Positions 29,211 through 37,105 of a DNA stretch of 37,105 bases are shown here, piece by piece. Each line of letters starts with the position of its first letter. Within the stretch, counting starts at the first letter, position 1. The stretch comes from an uncultured SAR116 cluster alpha proteobacterium (lineage in GTDB: Bacteria > Pseudomonadota > Alphaproteobacteria > Puniceispirillales > GCA-002684695): NCBI GenBank assembly GCA_902539295.1, contig CACBIM010000003.1, positions 126,905 through 164,009 on the forward strand, written 5' to 3'. Made by a program: the position numbers and the translations under genes. Below the pieces are notes generated by a model. It did no database searches, was not told the origin of the DNA, and saw only the letters and a program-made list of their open reading frames with translations.

Positions 29211-29393
29211 CTAACTGTTTTGGCAATCAATATTTTGGCATCTCTCACCATCAATCCAATTTCCGCATTCTGCACATTTTATGTTTTTTTTAGTGTCTTT
29301 TAAATTACTATTTCGACGATCAAAAAATTTAAATATTGTCCAAACAATCCATAAAATTGCTACTAAAACCAATATTTTTTGAATTGAAAGCAT
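29211..29393 (-). CDS. Small membrane protein with four-cysteine zinc-ribbon-like tail
   Basis: 60 residues. One membrane helix (about 5-23), a basic segment, then C40-x2-C43-x8-C52-x4-C57, a spacing compatible with a small zinc-binding ribbon on the cytoplasmic side. I do not recognise a named family. The ATG at 29393 directly follows the sppA TAA (TAAATG), so it is almost certainly co-translated with that peptidase gene and may act with it at the membrane; this is inference from position only. Confidence 0.75.
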   Translation of the reverse strand: MLSIQKILVLVAILWIVWTIFKFFDRRNSNLKDTKKNIKCAECGNWIDGERCQNIDCQNS

Positions 29394-30227
29394 TTAAAGC
29401 CCAAACCGGTTCCAATAAGCTTTATTATCAATTTCATCAAATATTTTGCTTATAAGAGGGTTAAATGCACTTTGCAAAATACCAGATAAAAAGCCTTTTT
29501 TCTTTGTAATAAATTTCAATTTTACTTTTGGCCCAAATCTCTCTCTTAGAACTGTTCTTATCTCACCAATTTCATCAATTAAACCTAATTTCTTTGCCTC
29601 TTCACCTGACCAAAAAGCACCTGTAAAAATGGTGTTATCATCTGATAACTTATTTCCTCTTCTCTTACTTACAAGATCAACAAATGCTTTTTGAGTATCA
29701 TTCATAATATTTTTAAGCATTTGCACGTCTTCTTTCTTTTCAGGTTTAAATGGATCTAGTGACCCTTTTGATTTGCCAGTCGTATATACCCTTCTTTCAA
29801 CTCCTAATTTATTAATTGCTTCTGTAAAACCAAATGAAGCAGAAATTACTCCAATTGAACCAACAATTGAAGATTTGTCTGCAAAGATTTCATCTCCTAT
29901 GCATGAAAGCCAGTAACCTCCAGATGCTGCAACATCTTCTATAAATACCATAACTGGCACATCTTTTTTATCAGCAAGATACCTCACTCTTTGATAAATT
30001 AGAGAGGACTGAACTGGCGAACCACCCGGGGAATTTATTATTATAGCTACAGCACTTGGGTTACTCTCAGAGAATGCTTTTTTGATATTTGTTTCTAGAT
30101 TTTCAGCATTTATTTTACCCTTGCCTATACCACCACCAGTCCCAATTATACCCTCGAATCTTAAAACAGGTACAATAGGTTTGCCTTTGCCAAAAAGTTT
30201 CAAAATAAAATTAAAAATTTTTTTCAT
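29394..30227 (-). CDS. sppA: S49-family (SppA/SohB-like) signal peptide peptidase
   Basis: Ser-Lys dyad protease family that degrades released signal peptides or membrane-associated peptides. 277 residues, the short single-domain form. NSPGGSPVQSS (65-75) starts the fold. S102 in VAASGGYW is the expected nucleophile and the lysine in YTTGKSKGSLDPF (K152 or K154) the expected base, about 50 residues later as in other short SppA proteins. IVGSIGVIS is the conserved intervening strand. The N-terminus is basic with only a weak hydrophobic stretch, so membrane anchoring is unsure. ATG at 30227, with a TATAAT about 20 bases upstream. It is divergent from the polyprenyl synthase. Confidence 0.92.
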   Translation of the reverse strand: MKKIFNFILKLFGKGKPIVPVLRFEGIIGTGGGIGKGKINAENLETNIKKAFSESNPSAVAIIINSPGGSPVQSSLIYQRVRYLADKKDVPVMVFIEDVAASGGYWLSCIGDEIFADKSSIVGSIGVISASFGFTEAINKLGVERRVYTTGKSKGSLDPFKPEKKEDVQMLKNIMNDTQKAFVDLVSKRRGNKLSDDNTIFTGAFWSGEEAKKLGLIDEIGEIRTVLRERFGPKVKLKFITKKKGFLSGILQSAFNPLISKIFDEIDNKAYWNRFGL

Positions 30228-30246
30228 TTTTTAGTCTTTACATTTT

Positions 30247-30252
30247 ATTATA
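30247..30252 (-). promoter_or_regulatory. Possible -10 element for sppA
   Basis: A perfect TATAAT on the minus strand about 20 bases before the sppA ATG, in the 129-base gap shared with the divergent polyprenyl synthase. No good -35 is seen at 16-18 bases. The rest of the gap is AT-rich and holds no other recognisable element. Confidence 0.33.
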
Positions 30253-30356
30253 GTAAGTGTTTTACGGTTTTGATTATAAAAATTACATTAAATGTATATA
30301 TATTAAAAACAATTATATACAATATTCTATTAATAAATACTTTTTAAAAATTTTTT

Positions 30357-31328
30357 ATGGAAAAAATAACATCAATATTTTCTGAAAGGCTACTAAAAGT
30401 TAATGGGCTTATTTTAAAAAAAATGGATTCATCAATACCTTTAATTTCTGAGATAGCTGAGTATATACTTGCTTCTGGGGGAAAAAGGTTAAGGCCATTA
30501 CTTGCGTTGTCTTCAGCAAGACTATTAAATTATAATGGACCTGATAAAGATGTTTGCTTAGCTGCAGCAGTAGAATTGATCCACACTGCTACGTTACTAC
30601 ACGATGATGTTGTAGATAAGTCAAATAAAAGACGAAACAAGAAAACAGCCAATGAAGTATGGGGGAATGAGCCCTCTATCTTAGTGGGTGATTTTTTGTT
30701 TAGCAGAGCATTTGAACTTATGGTTGACACCAACTCTTTAGAAGTTTTGAAAACACTTTCAAAAGCATCATGTAAGATTTCAGAAGGTGAAATGAAACAG
30801 TTAATTTTTCAAAATAATATTAACATATCAAAGACTGACTATATAAATATAATCAAAGGAAAAACTGCTGAACTTTTTTCTGCAGCGTGTAAATCAGGAG
30901 CAATAATTTCTACAAATGATTCTGATGAAATCTCAGCATTGGAGACGTTTGGAAAAGAGTTAGGTATATCTTATCAATTAGTTGATGATGCATTAGATTA
31001 TCAATCTGAAAATAAAAACTTTGATAAATCAATTGGAGATGACTTTAAAGATGGCAAAATAAGTTATCCAATTATTATATCTTGGGAGAGAAGCGAAATA
31101 GAAGAAAAGAATTTCTGGAAAAGGGTTATAGTTGAACAAAAACAGACAGCAAGTGATTTATCTAAAGCAAAAGCATTAATTAATAAGCATCAAGGAATTA
31201 AGAAAACATATGAATTAGCTAGTTTACATGCTGAAAAAGCAATTAATGCATTATCAATATTTGAAAACTCAAATATTAAGGAAAGTTTAATTGAAGTAGC
31301 TAACATGAGTCTAAGTAGATTAAATTAG
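30357..31328 (+). CDS. ispB: Long-chain polyprenyl diphosphate synthase (ubiquinone side chain)
   Basis: Trans-prenyltransferase that extends farnesyl/geranylgeranyl diphosphate with IPP to the quinone side chain. 323 residues. First Asp-rich motif in LLHDDVVDKSNKRR with the preceding GGKRLRPLL loop; VGDFLFSRAFELM; KTAELFSAACKSGA; second motif in YQLVDDALDY; then GKISYPII. Product length (C40 or C50) cannot be read safely; most alphaproteobacteria make Q10. The N-terminus fits the family although no Shine-Dalgarno sequence precedes the ATG, so it may be leaderless or weakly initiated. First gene of a plus-strand run to 35655. Confidence 0.93.
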   Translation: MEKITSIFSERLLKVNGLILKKMDSSIPLISEIAEYILASGGKRLRPLLALSSARLLNYNGPDKDVCLAAAVELIHTATLLHDDVVDKSNKRRNKKTANEVWGNEPSILVGDFLFSRAFELMVDTNSLEVLKTLSKASCKISEGEMKQLIFQNNINISKTDYINIIKGKTAELFSAACKSGAIISTNDSDEISALETFGKELGISYQLVDDALDYQSENKNFDKSIGDDFKDGKISYPIIISWERSEIEEKNFWKRVIVEQKQTASDLSKAKALINKHQGIKKTYELASLHAEKAINALSIFENSNIKESLIEVANMSLSRLN

Positions 31329-31332
31329 TTTA

Positions 31333-32673
31333 ATGAATTTAAATAAATATGATGAAATTATAAAAAAAAGTTATAGACTTAAAATTACCCATCTCAATGA
31401 TCAAGGTTACGGTGTAGCGTCTAATTTATTGATCAACAAAATAATTAAAAAAAAAATTGTTTTAATAGTTCCTGGAACACTAACTGGCGAAATTATTTTA
31501 GCTAAGCCAATAAAAATTATTAATGAGAAAATGTTTTTTAGGATCTCAAAGGTTCTAACTTCTAATCAAAACAGAAAAAAACAAGACTGTAAAAAATTTC
31601 TAATATGTGGCGGATGCGATTTTAGGCATGTAAATGAATTGTGGCTGCAAAATTACAAGTTAATGGATCTGAATAATTTCAACAAAAAACTAAAAATAAA
31701 ATTTCAAGTACTTCCAATATTCCAATCTAATAATTATTCGCGGCAGCGTGCAAGTTTTTCTGCTGAGATTAAAAATGGTTTATTTAACATCGGATTCATG
31801 TCAATTTTTGAAAATCAAATTGTAGAACTTAATGAGTGTAAAACTCTTAATACAAGCTTATTAAAAATTTTCAAAAGTTTCAAAAGTAAATTATCAAATT
31901 TTATTATCAAAAAAAATTTTAAATTTAAAATTCAAATTAATTTGTTGCAGAAAGGTGGGGATGTATTATTTGATCTTCATAGCTTTTCAGCAGAAGAAGT
32001 TTTTTATATTGATGAACTACTAAACTTTTTGATTTCCATCAACGTAATAAGAGTCAGCTTTAAACAAAATAGTCATTTATCAATATTCCCTTTTAACAAT
32101 GAACATAAAAATGATTTGGGTAAATTGAATGGTATCCAATTATACTCTTTTCCGCAACCAGGAGGATTTTTACAAGCAACTAAATCTGGAGAAAGAAATA
32201 TAATTAAATATGTCCTGTTAGCTGTTCAAGGATCAACTGAGGTTATAGATTTGTTTTGTGGAAGCGGTACTATTTCTATACCGCTAAATCAAATTACAAA
32301 AACAATATGCGTTGACTCAAATAAATCAGCATTAGAAGGATTAAATAAAGGATTAAAATTTAATAAATCTAAACATAAGTATGAAATAATATATCAAGAT
32401 TTACTTAAAAGACCCATTGAGAAAAAACTACTAAATGAAGTTGATTCCATTGTTTTAAATCCACCATTCAAAGGTGCAAAAAATCAAATTAATGAAATTA
32501 TTAAATCAGATGTTAATATTGTAGTATATGTATCTTGTAACTTTAAAACTTTTGAAAGAGATGCAAAAGTTCTCCTTAGCAATAACTTTATGATAGATTG
32601 GATAAAGCCCATAGATCAATTTCCATATACAAATCATTTAGAAATTGTAGCAAAATTTGTTAAAATTAGATAA
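31333..32673 (+). CDS. RumA/RlmD-type 23S rRNA (uracil-5-)-methyltransferase
   Basis: SAM-dependent m5U methyltransferase of the TrmA/RumA family acting on 23S rRNA; which uridine is methylated cannot be told from sequence. 446 residues. An N-terminal TRAM-like segment, then an iron-sulfur cluster set C86, C92, C95 (CKKFLICGGC) and C169, spaced as in E. coli RumA. SAM motif VIDLFCGSGTISIPL (304-318), LNPPFKGA and the catalytic YVSCNFKTFERD with nucleophile C402. It begins four bases after ispB ends and is probably cotranscribed. The middle portion is rich in Lys/Asn/Phe as expected from base composition. Confidence 0.9.
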   Translation: MNLNKYDEIIKKSYRLKITHLNDQGYGVASNLLINKIIKKKIVLIVPGTLTGEIILAKPIKIINEKMFFRISKVLTSNQNRKKQDCKKFLICGGCDFRHVNELWLQNYKLMDLNNFNKKLKIKFQVLPIFQSNNYSRQRASFSAEIKNGLFNIGFMSIFENQIVELNECKTLNTSLLKIFKSFKSKLSNFIIKKNFKFKIQINLLQKGGDVLFDLHSFSAEEVFYIDELLNFLISINVIRVSFKQNSHLSIFPFNNEHKNDLGKLNGIQLYSFPQPGGFLQATKSGERNIIKYVLLAVQGSTEVIDLFCGSGTISIPLNQITKTICVDSNKSALEGLNKGLKFNKSKHKYEIIYQDLLKRPIEKKLLNEVDSIVLNPPFKGAKNQINEIIKSDVNIVVYVSCNFKTFERDAKVLLSNNFMIDWIKPIDQFPYTNHLEIVAKFVKIR

Positions 32674-32684
32674 AGTTATATTTT

Positions 32685-32894
32685 GTGAGCTTACTAAAAA
32701 AATCTTTTACTATAGGCAACCATAGAACATCCATTTCATTAGAACCTGAATTTTGGGATGCTCTTGAAATAAAAGCTAATGAGCAGGATGTTTCATTAAG
32801 CAAGTTAGTTTTAAAAATTGATAATGAAAAACCAAAAGATTATAATAATCTAGCTTCTTACATAAGGATTTGGGTTTTAAAAAAAATAGGGTAA
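32685..32894 (+). CDS. Ribbon-helix-helix protein (RHH_4 type, GTG start)
   Basis: 69 residues starting at GTG 32685; no ATG is available in frame. The sequence FTIGNHRTSISLEPEFWDAL followed by ANEQDVSLSKLV and a second helix ending YIRIWVLKKIG matches the small RHH_4 family common in alphaproteobacteria: HRTSISLE is the DNA-contacting strand and FWDALEIKA the first helix. Probably a dimeric DNA-binding regulator; targets are unknown. It lies 11 bases after the methyltransferase and 26 before the amidotransferase. The name is given by pattern recognition only. Confidence 0.8.
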   Translation: MSLLKKSFTIGNHRTSISLEPEFWDALEIKANEQDVSLSKLVLKIDNEKPKDYNNLASYIRIWVLKKIG

Positions 32895-32920
32895 TTAATA
32901 AGTTTTGGTAATGTATTAAG

Positions 32921-33634
32921 ATGTTCAAATTATGTATACTAGAAGCTGGTTATATAAACCCAGCTTTAAAAGATAAATACCCTCCATATTCAGATTTATT
33001 AAAAGACTTTCTAAAGTATAAATCAAGAAACTGGAATGTATATTCTTACAGATTGTATGAAAGTAAATTTCCTCACAGTATAAATGATTTTGATGGTTTC
33101 ATAATTACTGGGAGTTCATTTGGTGTATACGAAAATTTTTCTTGGATTATTGAAACGATTAGACTAATTAACCAAATTATTAGCAAAAAAAAACAACTTG
33201 TTGGTATCTGTTTTGGTCACCAAATTATAATTCAAGCATTAAATGGTTTAATTGAAAAGTCCATATATGGATGGGGAGCTGGTATAAAAAAAATAAATTT
33301 TTTCAAAAACAAACCATGGCTTCCTAATAATTTAAGCTACACAAATCTAATTTCTTTCCACCAAGATCAAGTTGTTGAAATTCCAAGGTGTGTAGATCAT
33401 TTAGCAGGTAATGATTTTTGTAAGTACTATTCACTTGCTTTAGAAGATATTGTCTTTACAATTCAAGGCCATCCTGAGTTTTCAAAAAAATACACTTTAG
33501 ATTTATTAAACCTAAGAAGAGAAGGAATAGGTGAAGTTGAATATCTTAAAGGAGTAACAGAATTAAAAAAATTTGATCACCAAGGTATATTATTTGGGAA
33601 TATTATAGCAAATTTCCTAGAGAGAAAATTTTAG
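32921..33634 (+). CDS. Class I glutamine amidotransferase-like protein
   Basis: 237 residues of a stand-alone triad glutamine amidotransferase/gamma-glutamyl hydrolase fold. Nucleophile C97 in VGICFGHQ, with H184 and E186 in IQGHPEFS completing the triad. FDGFIITGSSFGVYE is the oxyanion-side loop. It resembles the GMP-synthase-like GATase proteins of unknown substrate in proteobacteria, not a full GMP synthase, since there is no ATP-pyrophosphatase domain. It is placed between an RHH_4 regulator and a HyuA-like ATPase on the same strand. Hydrolysis of a gamma-glutamyl compound is a guess from the family. Confidence 0.82.
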   Translation: MFKLCILEAGYINPALKDKYPPYSDLLKDFLKYKSRNWNVYSYRLYESKFPHSINDFDGFIITGSSFGVYENFSWIIETIRLINQIISKKKQLVGICFGHQIIIQALNGLIEKSIYGWGAGIKKINFFKNKPWLPNNLSYTNLISFHQDQVVEIPRCVDHLAGNDFCKYYSLALEDIVFTIQGHPEFSKKYTLDLLNLRREGIGEVEYLKGVTELKKFDHQGILFGNIIANFLERKF

Positions 33635-33648
33635 TAAATGAACTTAAT

Positions 33649-35655
33649 ATGTCACTAATTGTAGGTTTTGATGCTGGAGGTACATTTACGGATTCAGTTG
33701 TCTTTAACACTGAAACAAAAAAAATTATTTCTTCAGGCAAAGCCCTTACAACTAATTTTGACTTATCTCAAGGCATAAAAAAATCACTTAACGTAGCTTT
33801 AAATGATCTACCAAAAAGAGAAAAAAATAATATTAAACAAATCATTGTTTCATCTACTCTTGCAACTAACTCTCTTATAAATTCCAACGGCTGTAGAGTA
33901 GGTTTGATTCTTATTGGCTTTGATAAATCAATATTTGAAAATCAACTTCTAGTTGATGCCTGCAATAATGGAAATATATGCCTAATAAAAGGAGGTCATG
34001 ATGCTGAAGGCAATGAAAAAGAAAAATTAGATTTTAACACTATAAAAAAGTTTATCGAAGTTAATAAAAGTAAATTTGAAAGTATCGCCATTGCAAGTCA
34101 ATTTTCAACTAGAAATCCCGATCATGAAAATAGAGCAAAAGAGTTTTTAATAAATAAAAATAAAATTAAATTACCTATAACTTGTAGTCACGAGCTTTCA
34201 TATGAGCTAAATGGTCCAAAGAGAGCAATAACATGTGCTCTTAATGCAAGCTTAACTCACATAATTTCTGATTTACTAAATAATATTGAGTTAATCTTAA
34301 AAGAAAAAAAGATAGCAGCAAAAATAATGGTCGTGAAAGGTGATGGATCTCTTATAGATTCAAAGACTGCAAGATACAGACCTATAGATACAACCATGTC
34401 AGGACCAGCAGCATCATTCATTGGCGCTGCATGGCTTTCAGGGAAAAAAGATGCGATTATAGTTGATATTGGTGGTACTTCTACAGATATATCTCTATTG
34501 AACTCAGGGTATCCTGAAGTTTCAAAACAAGGAGCTAGAATAGGTGTATGGGACACTATGGTTGAAGCTATTTCTATTTCAACTCAGGGTTTAGGTGGAG
34601 ATAGTGAAATTCTGTTTGAAGAAACAAATTCTAATTTAGATATAAATCTTGGTCCAAGAAGAGTTGTTCCATTATCTATTCTAACTGAGAGATTTCCTTC
34701 AGTATTAAGTATTTTAAAAAGACAATCTAAATTCCCTTTTTATAGTCATACAGATTGTATTTTTGTATGGAAAAAAAATATTTCTAAAAACTTTGATTGG
34801 CTTAGCAAAATTGAAAAAATGACTTTTGAAAAACTTCACATCAACGAAATTTCCTCTTTAAGTGAAATTGCACCAAATCAAGCTAGTTATGGTGCAGTTT
34901 ACCGATTAATAAAATATAATTTAGTTGAAATCTCCAGTTTCACTCCAACTGATGCTGCTCATGTTTTAGGTATTTATAACGGTTTCAGTACTAAAGCCGC
35001 AAATTTGGGAGCATTGATATTTTCAAAAAGAAAAAGCAAATCAGGGAAGATTATTTTTAATTCAAGAGAACAATTTGCAAAATCAGTTTTAGATAAACTT
35101 TTTGAGAAAAGTGCTATTTCTATATTTTATTTTGCAACAGAAAAAATATCTAATAATCCCTCTAATAATTTTTTGAATAATAATTTGTTTTGTAAATATG
35201 TTTTTGGACAAAAAAATAGTTTAGCAAACATTAATTTAAAGTTAAATATGCCCATTATTTCCATTGGTGCGTCTGCTGCATCTTATTATCCAAAAATAGC
35301 ATCATTATTAAACACAAAAAATATTACTCCAGAAAATTTCTCAGTAGCTGGTGCGGTGGGTGCGGCTGTAGGCTCAATAAAGCAAACAGTAAAAATTTTA
35401 ATAACCAAGGATCAGAATGAAAAATATAGAGCTCATTTCCCATCAAAAGTAAAAACTTATGATGAGCTTGAAAAGGCAATAGATGATGCAAAAATAGAAG
35501 CAAGATATTTATCCAAAGAAAAATGCATATTGAATGGTGCTACTAAAACAAGAACAAAAACTGAAATCCAAAAAAAAGAAATAGATTTAAAAAATAATAA
35601 AAAAATATTTTTAGAATATAATGTAATATCGACCACTACTGGGAAAATAAATTAA
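33649..35655 (+). CDS. HyuA-like hydantoinase/oxoprolinase-family protein
   Basis: 668 residues matching the A-type subunit of hydantoinase/5-oxoprolinase/acetone-carboxylase-type enzymes, which use ATP to activate a cyclic amide or ketone. The actin-like ATPase loops are GFDAGGTFTDSVVF (6-19) and IVDIGGTSTDISLL (271-284). ALNASLTHII, MSGPAASFIGAAWLSG and FTPTDAAHVLG are further family markers. No HyuB-type partner follows: the next feature is a tRNA on the opposite strand. It starts 14 bases after the amidotransferase. The substrate cannot be named. The Lys-rich C-terminus is slightly divergent but no frameshift is seen. Confidence 0.87.
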   Translation: MSLIVGFDAGGTFTDSVVFNTETKKIISSGKALTTNFDLSQGIKKSLNVALNDLPKREKNNIKQIIVSSTLATNSLINSNGCRVGLILIGFDKSIFENQLLVDACNNGNICLIKGGHDAEGNEKEKLDFNTIKKFIEVNKSKFESIAIASQFSTRNPDHENRAKEFLINKNKIKLPITCSHELSYELNGPKRAITCALNASLTHIISDLLNNIELILKEKKIAAKIMVVKGDGSLIDSKTARYRPIDTTMSGPAASFIGAAWLSGKKDAIIVDIGGTSTDISLLNSGYPEVSKQGARIGVWDTMVEAISISTQGLGGDSEILFEETNSNLDINLGPRRVVPLSILTERFPSVLSILKRQSKFPFYSHTDCIFVWKKNISKNFDWLSKIEKMTFEKLHINEISSLSEIAPNQASYGAVYRLIKYNLVEISSFTPTDAAHVLGIYNGFSTKAANLGALIFSKRKSKSGKIIFNSREQFAKSVLDKLFEKSAISIFYFATEKISNNPSNNFLNNNLFCKYVFGQKNSLANINLKLNMPIISIGASAASYYPKIASLLNTKNITPENFSVAGAVGAAVGSIKQTVKILITKDQNEKYRAHFPSKVKTYDELEKAIDDAKIEARYLSKEKCILNGATKTRTKTEIQKKEIDLKNNKKIFLEYNVISTTTGKIN

Positions 35656-35658
35656 GAT

Positions 35659-35735
35659 TGGTAGGCCCTGAGGGACTTGAACCCCCGACATACCCGTTAT
35701 GAGCGGGTTGTTCTAACCAACTGAACTAAGGGCCT
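35659..35735 (-). tRNA. tRNA with CAU anticodon, most likely tRNA-Ile2
   Basis: A full 77-base cloverleaf on the minus strand including encoded CCA. Acceptor AGGCCCT/AGGGCCT, D-stem GTTC/GAAC, anticodon stem ACCCG/CGGGT around loop CTCATAA (anticodon CAT at 35699-35701), T-stem GGGGG/CCCTC with one G-U, discriminator A. CAU tRNAs are Met or Ile2. The acceptor pairs C4-G69 and C5-G68, reported as TilS recognition determinants, and overall likeness to E. coli ileX (CCCTTAGxTCAGTxGGTTAGA, GTTCAAGTCC) favour Ile2. It is not an initiator, lacking three G-C pairs in the anticodon stem. It lies about 50 bases downstream of rpoD on the same strand. Confidence 0.93.
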
Positions 35736-35785
35736 ACATTTAGTAATTATTAAATTTCATAATTTTAAAAAAAAATCAATCACTA

Positions 35786-37105
35786 TTATGCTTCTAAGAA
35801 ACTTCTTAACTTACGTGAACGTGATGGATGTTTTAATTTTCTTAATGCTTTAGCTTCAATTTGTCTTATTCTTTCTCTGGTTACACTGAATTGCTGTCCA
35901 ACTTCTTCTAAAGTATGATCAGTATTCATACCAATTCCAAACCGCATTCTCAGAACCCTTTCCTCTCTTGCTGTAAGACTCGCTAGCACTCTAGTAGTTG
36001 TCTCTCTTAAATTAGAGTGAATTGCCGCCTCTAAAGGCTGAATTGCATTCATATCTTCTATAAAGTCACCTAAGCTATTGTCTTCTTCATCGCCTATAGG
36101 TGTTTCAAGGCTTATAGGTTCTTTAGCAATCTTTAGTACTTTTCTAACTTTATCTAAGGGCATAGATAGCTTTTCTGATAATTCTTCTGGCGTTGGCTCT
36201 CGTCCAATTTCATGTAACATCTGTCTAGACGTCCTTACAAGTTTATTAATTGTTTCAATCATATGAACAGGTATTCTTATTGTTCTAGCCTGATCAGCAA
36301 TAGATCTAGTTATAGCTTGCCTTATCCACCAAGTCGCATATGTTGAAAACTTGTATCCTCTTCTAAATTCAAACTTATCTACGGCTTTCATCAAACCAAT
36401 ATTACCTTCTTGAATAAGATCTAAAAATTGAAGCCCTCTATTAGTATATTTTTTCGCGATTGATATTACTAACCGAAGATTTGCCTCTACCATCTCTTGC
36501 TTAGCCCTAGAAGCTTCTCTATCGCCTTTATGAATATTTTTCACAAGCTCTTTAAAATCATGCACTGATAGTTTTACATCATTACAAATTTGGATAATTT
36601 TGTTTCTTACTTCCTCAATTTTCTCATGATTTTGATCTAGTATTTTTAATATTTTTTCATGTTTCTTTAATTTCTCAGGCCAATTTGGATTAATTTCATT
36701 TCCTATCCAGGAGCTCAGAAAATTATTTTTACTTACTCCAGCATTTAAAAAAATTTCTAAAATTTGAGTTTCTAATTTAATTAAGTATTTATTTTTTTCA
36801 TAAAGAGAAAACTTTAATTCATCTATACGATTGGTGTTAAGCTTTATTGATTTCATTTGGTCAAGAAGAACAAATCTTTCATCTAAAATCTTTTTTTGTA
36901 ACTGAGGTGGAATTTTTTCACCTTTCAACAAATAGTCTACAGATTTTGATTGATGTTTTAATATTTTTTTTGAATTAGAAGAAAATTCCCCTAGTTCATG
37001 CATTACTTGGTCTCTTACTAAATTTTCTAACATAGCTAATGACATAGATGAGTTGTCTTGATCTTCCTCAATTTCATCATCTAATTCTTCTTCATCGTTT
37101 TCTAA
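35786..37105 (-). CDS. rpoD: RNA polymerase primary sigma factor RpoD (5' end cut by window edge)
   Basis: The housekeeping sigma-70. The stop is at 35786 and the frame stays open to the window end, so the start is outside. The twenty codons before the internal Met at 37045 are in frame and very acidic ([13 protein letters not shown]), as in region 1.1 and its linker. Next come region 1.2/non-conserved material, region 2 ([56 protein letters not shown]), region 3 ([20 protein letters not shown]) and region 4.2 ([20 protein letters not shown]). About 440 codons are visible, consistent with loss of a few hundred N-terminal residues. 6S RNA, its usual RNA inhibitor partner, is at 18541-18667. 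Confidence 0.98.
   Translation of the reverse strand, partial: LENDEEELDDEIEEDQDNSSMSLAMLENLVRDQVMHELGEFSSNSKKILKHQSKSVDYLLKGEKIPPQLQKKILDERFVLLDQMKSIKLNTNRIDELKFSLYEKNKYLIKLETQILEIFLNAGVSKNNFLSSWIGNEINPNWPEKLKKHEKILKILDQNHEKIEEVRNKIIQICNDVKLSVHDFKELVKNIHKGDREASRAKQEMVEANLRLVISIAKKYTNRGLQFLDLIQEGNIGLMKAVDKFEFRRGYKFSTYATWWIRQAITRSIADQARTIRIPVHMIETINKLVRTSRQMLHEIGREPTPEELSEKLSMPLDKVRKVLKIAKEPISLETPIGDEEDNSLGDFIEDMNAIQPLEAAIHSNLRETTTRVLASLTAREERVLRMRFGIGMNTDHTLEEVGQQFSVTRERIRQIEAKALRKLKHPSRSRKLRSFLEA

Noticed and set aside
1-37105. CRISPR arrays, insertion sequences, prophage or integrase sites
   Set aside because: No repeat-spacer pattern, transposase, integrase or duplicated attachment-like site was seen when reading both strands.

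Overview
This window is a strongly AT-rich stretch of a bacterial chromosome, almost wholly coding, with short intergenic gaps. Gene content and order point to a streamlined alphaproteobacterium of the free-living marine type (SAR11/HIMB59/AEGEAN-169-like; the exact clade cannot be fixed by eye). The pointers are the yebC-ruvCAB-ybgC-tolQRAB-pal-cpoB-tilS-ftsH-folP-glmM run, the zapA-6S RNA-ygfA block, efp next to a SuhB-like gene and a MotA-like/OmpA-like pair, separate glyQ and glyS, PPDK, and an RHH_4 protein. No phage, transposon, CRISPR array or integrated element was seen.

Layout. (1) 1-19178, all minus strand: a coiled-coil mini-gene, zapA, 6S RNA, ygfA, ymdB, yebC, ruvC, ruvA, ruvB, ybgC, tolQ, tolR, tolA, tolB, pal, cpoB, tilS, ftsH, folP, glmM, serC, and serA cut by the left edge. 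Many junctions overlap by 1-32 bases, which suggests translational coupling. One clear intrinsic terminator (after pal) and at least two good sigma-70 promoters (before pal and before 6S RNA) divide the run. (2) 19330-23477, plus strand: efp, a SuhB-family gene without its catalytic residues, a MotA/TolQ-like and MotB/OmpA-like pair, and rpmE. (3) 23474-30227, minus strand: ppdK, then glyQ-glyS, then sppA with a small membrane zinc-ribbon gene. (4) 30357-35655, plus strand: a polyprenyl diphosphate synthase, an RlmD-like rRNA methyltransferase, an RHH_4 protein, a class I amidotransferase and a HyuA-like ATPase. (5) 35659-37105, minus strand: a tRNA with CAU anticodon, judged tRNA-Ile2, and rpoD, whose 5' end lies beyond the right edge.

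How the genes work together. The Tol-Pal genes encode the envelope-constriction machine, with ZapA acting at the division ring. RuvABC resolve Holliday junctions. SerA and SerC make serine, FolP and YgfA serve folate, and GlmM feeds peptidoglycan and LPS synthesis. TilS makes lysidine on tRNA-Ile2, which appears to be encoded in this same window. GlyQS, EF-P, L31 and the rRNA methyltransferase serve translation. RpoD and 6S RNA, its likely regulator, are both present.

The most noteworthy observation is the SuhB-like protein at 19903-20664. It keeps the family fold signatures but has lost essentially every metal-binding and catalytic residue, so it is probably a pseudoenzyme. Next are the neighbouring proton-motor-like pair, the use of TTG start codons in four conserved genes (ftsH, ymdB, ppdK, glyS), and a 59-residue coiled-coil gene upstream of zapA. 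I found no convincing wholly new multi-gene system.
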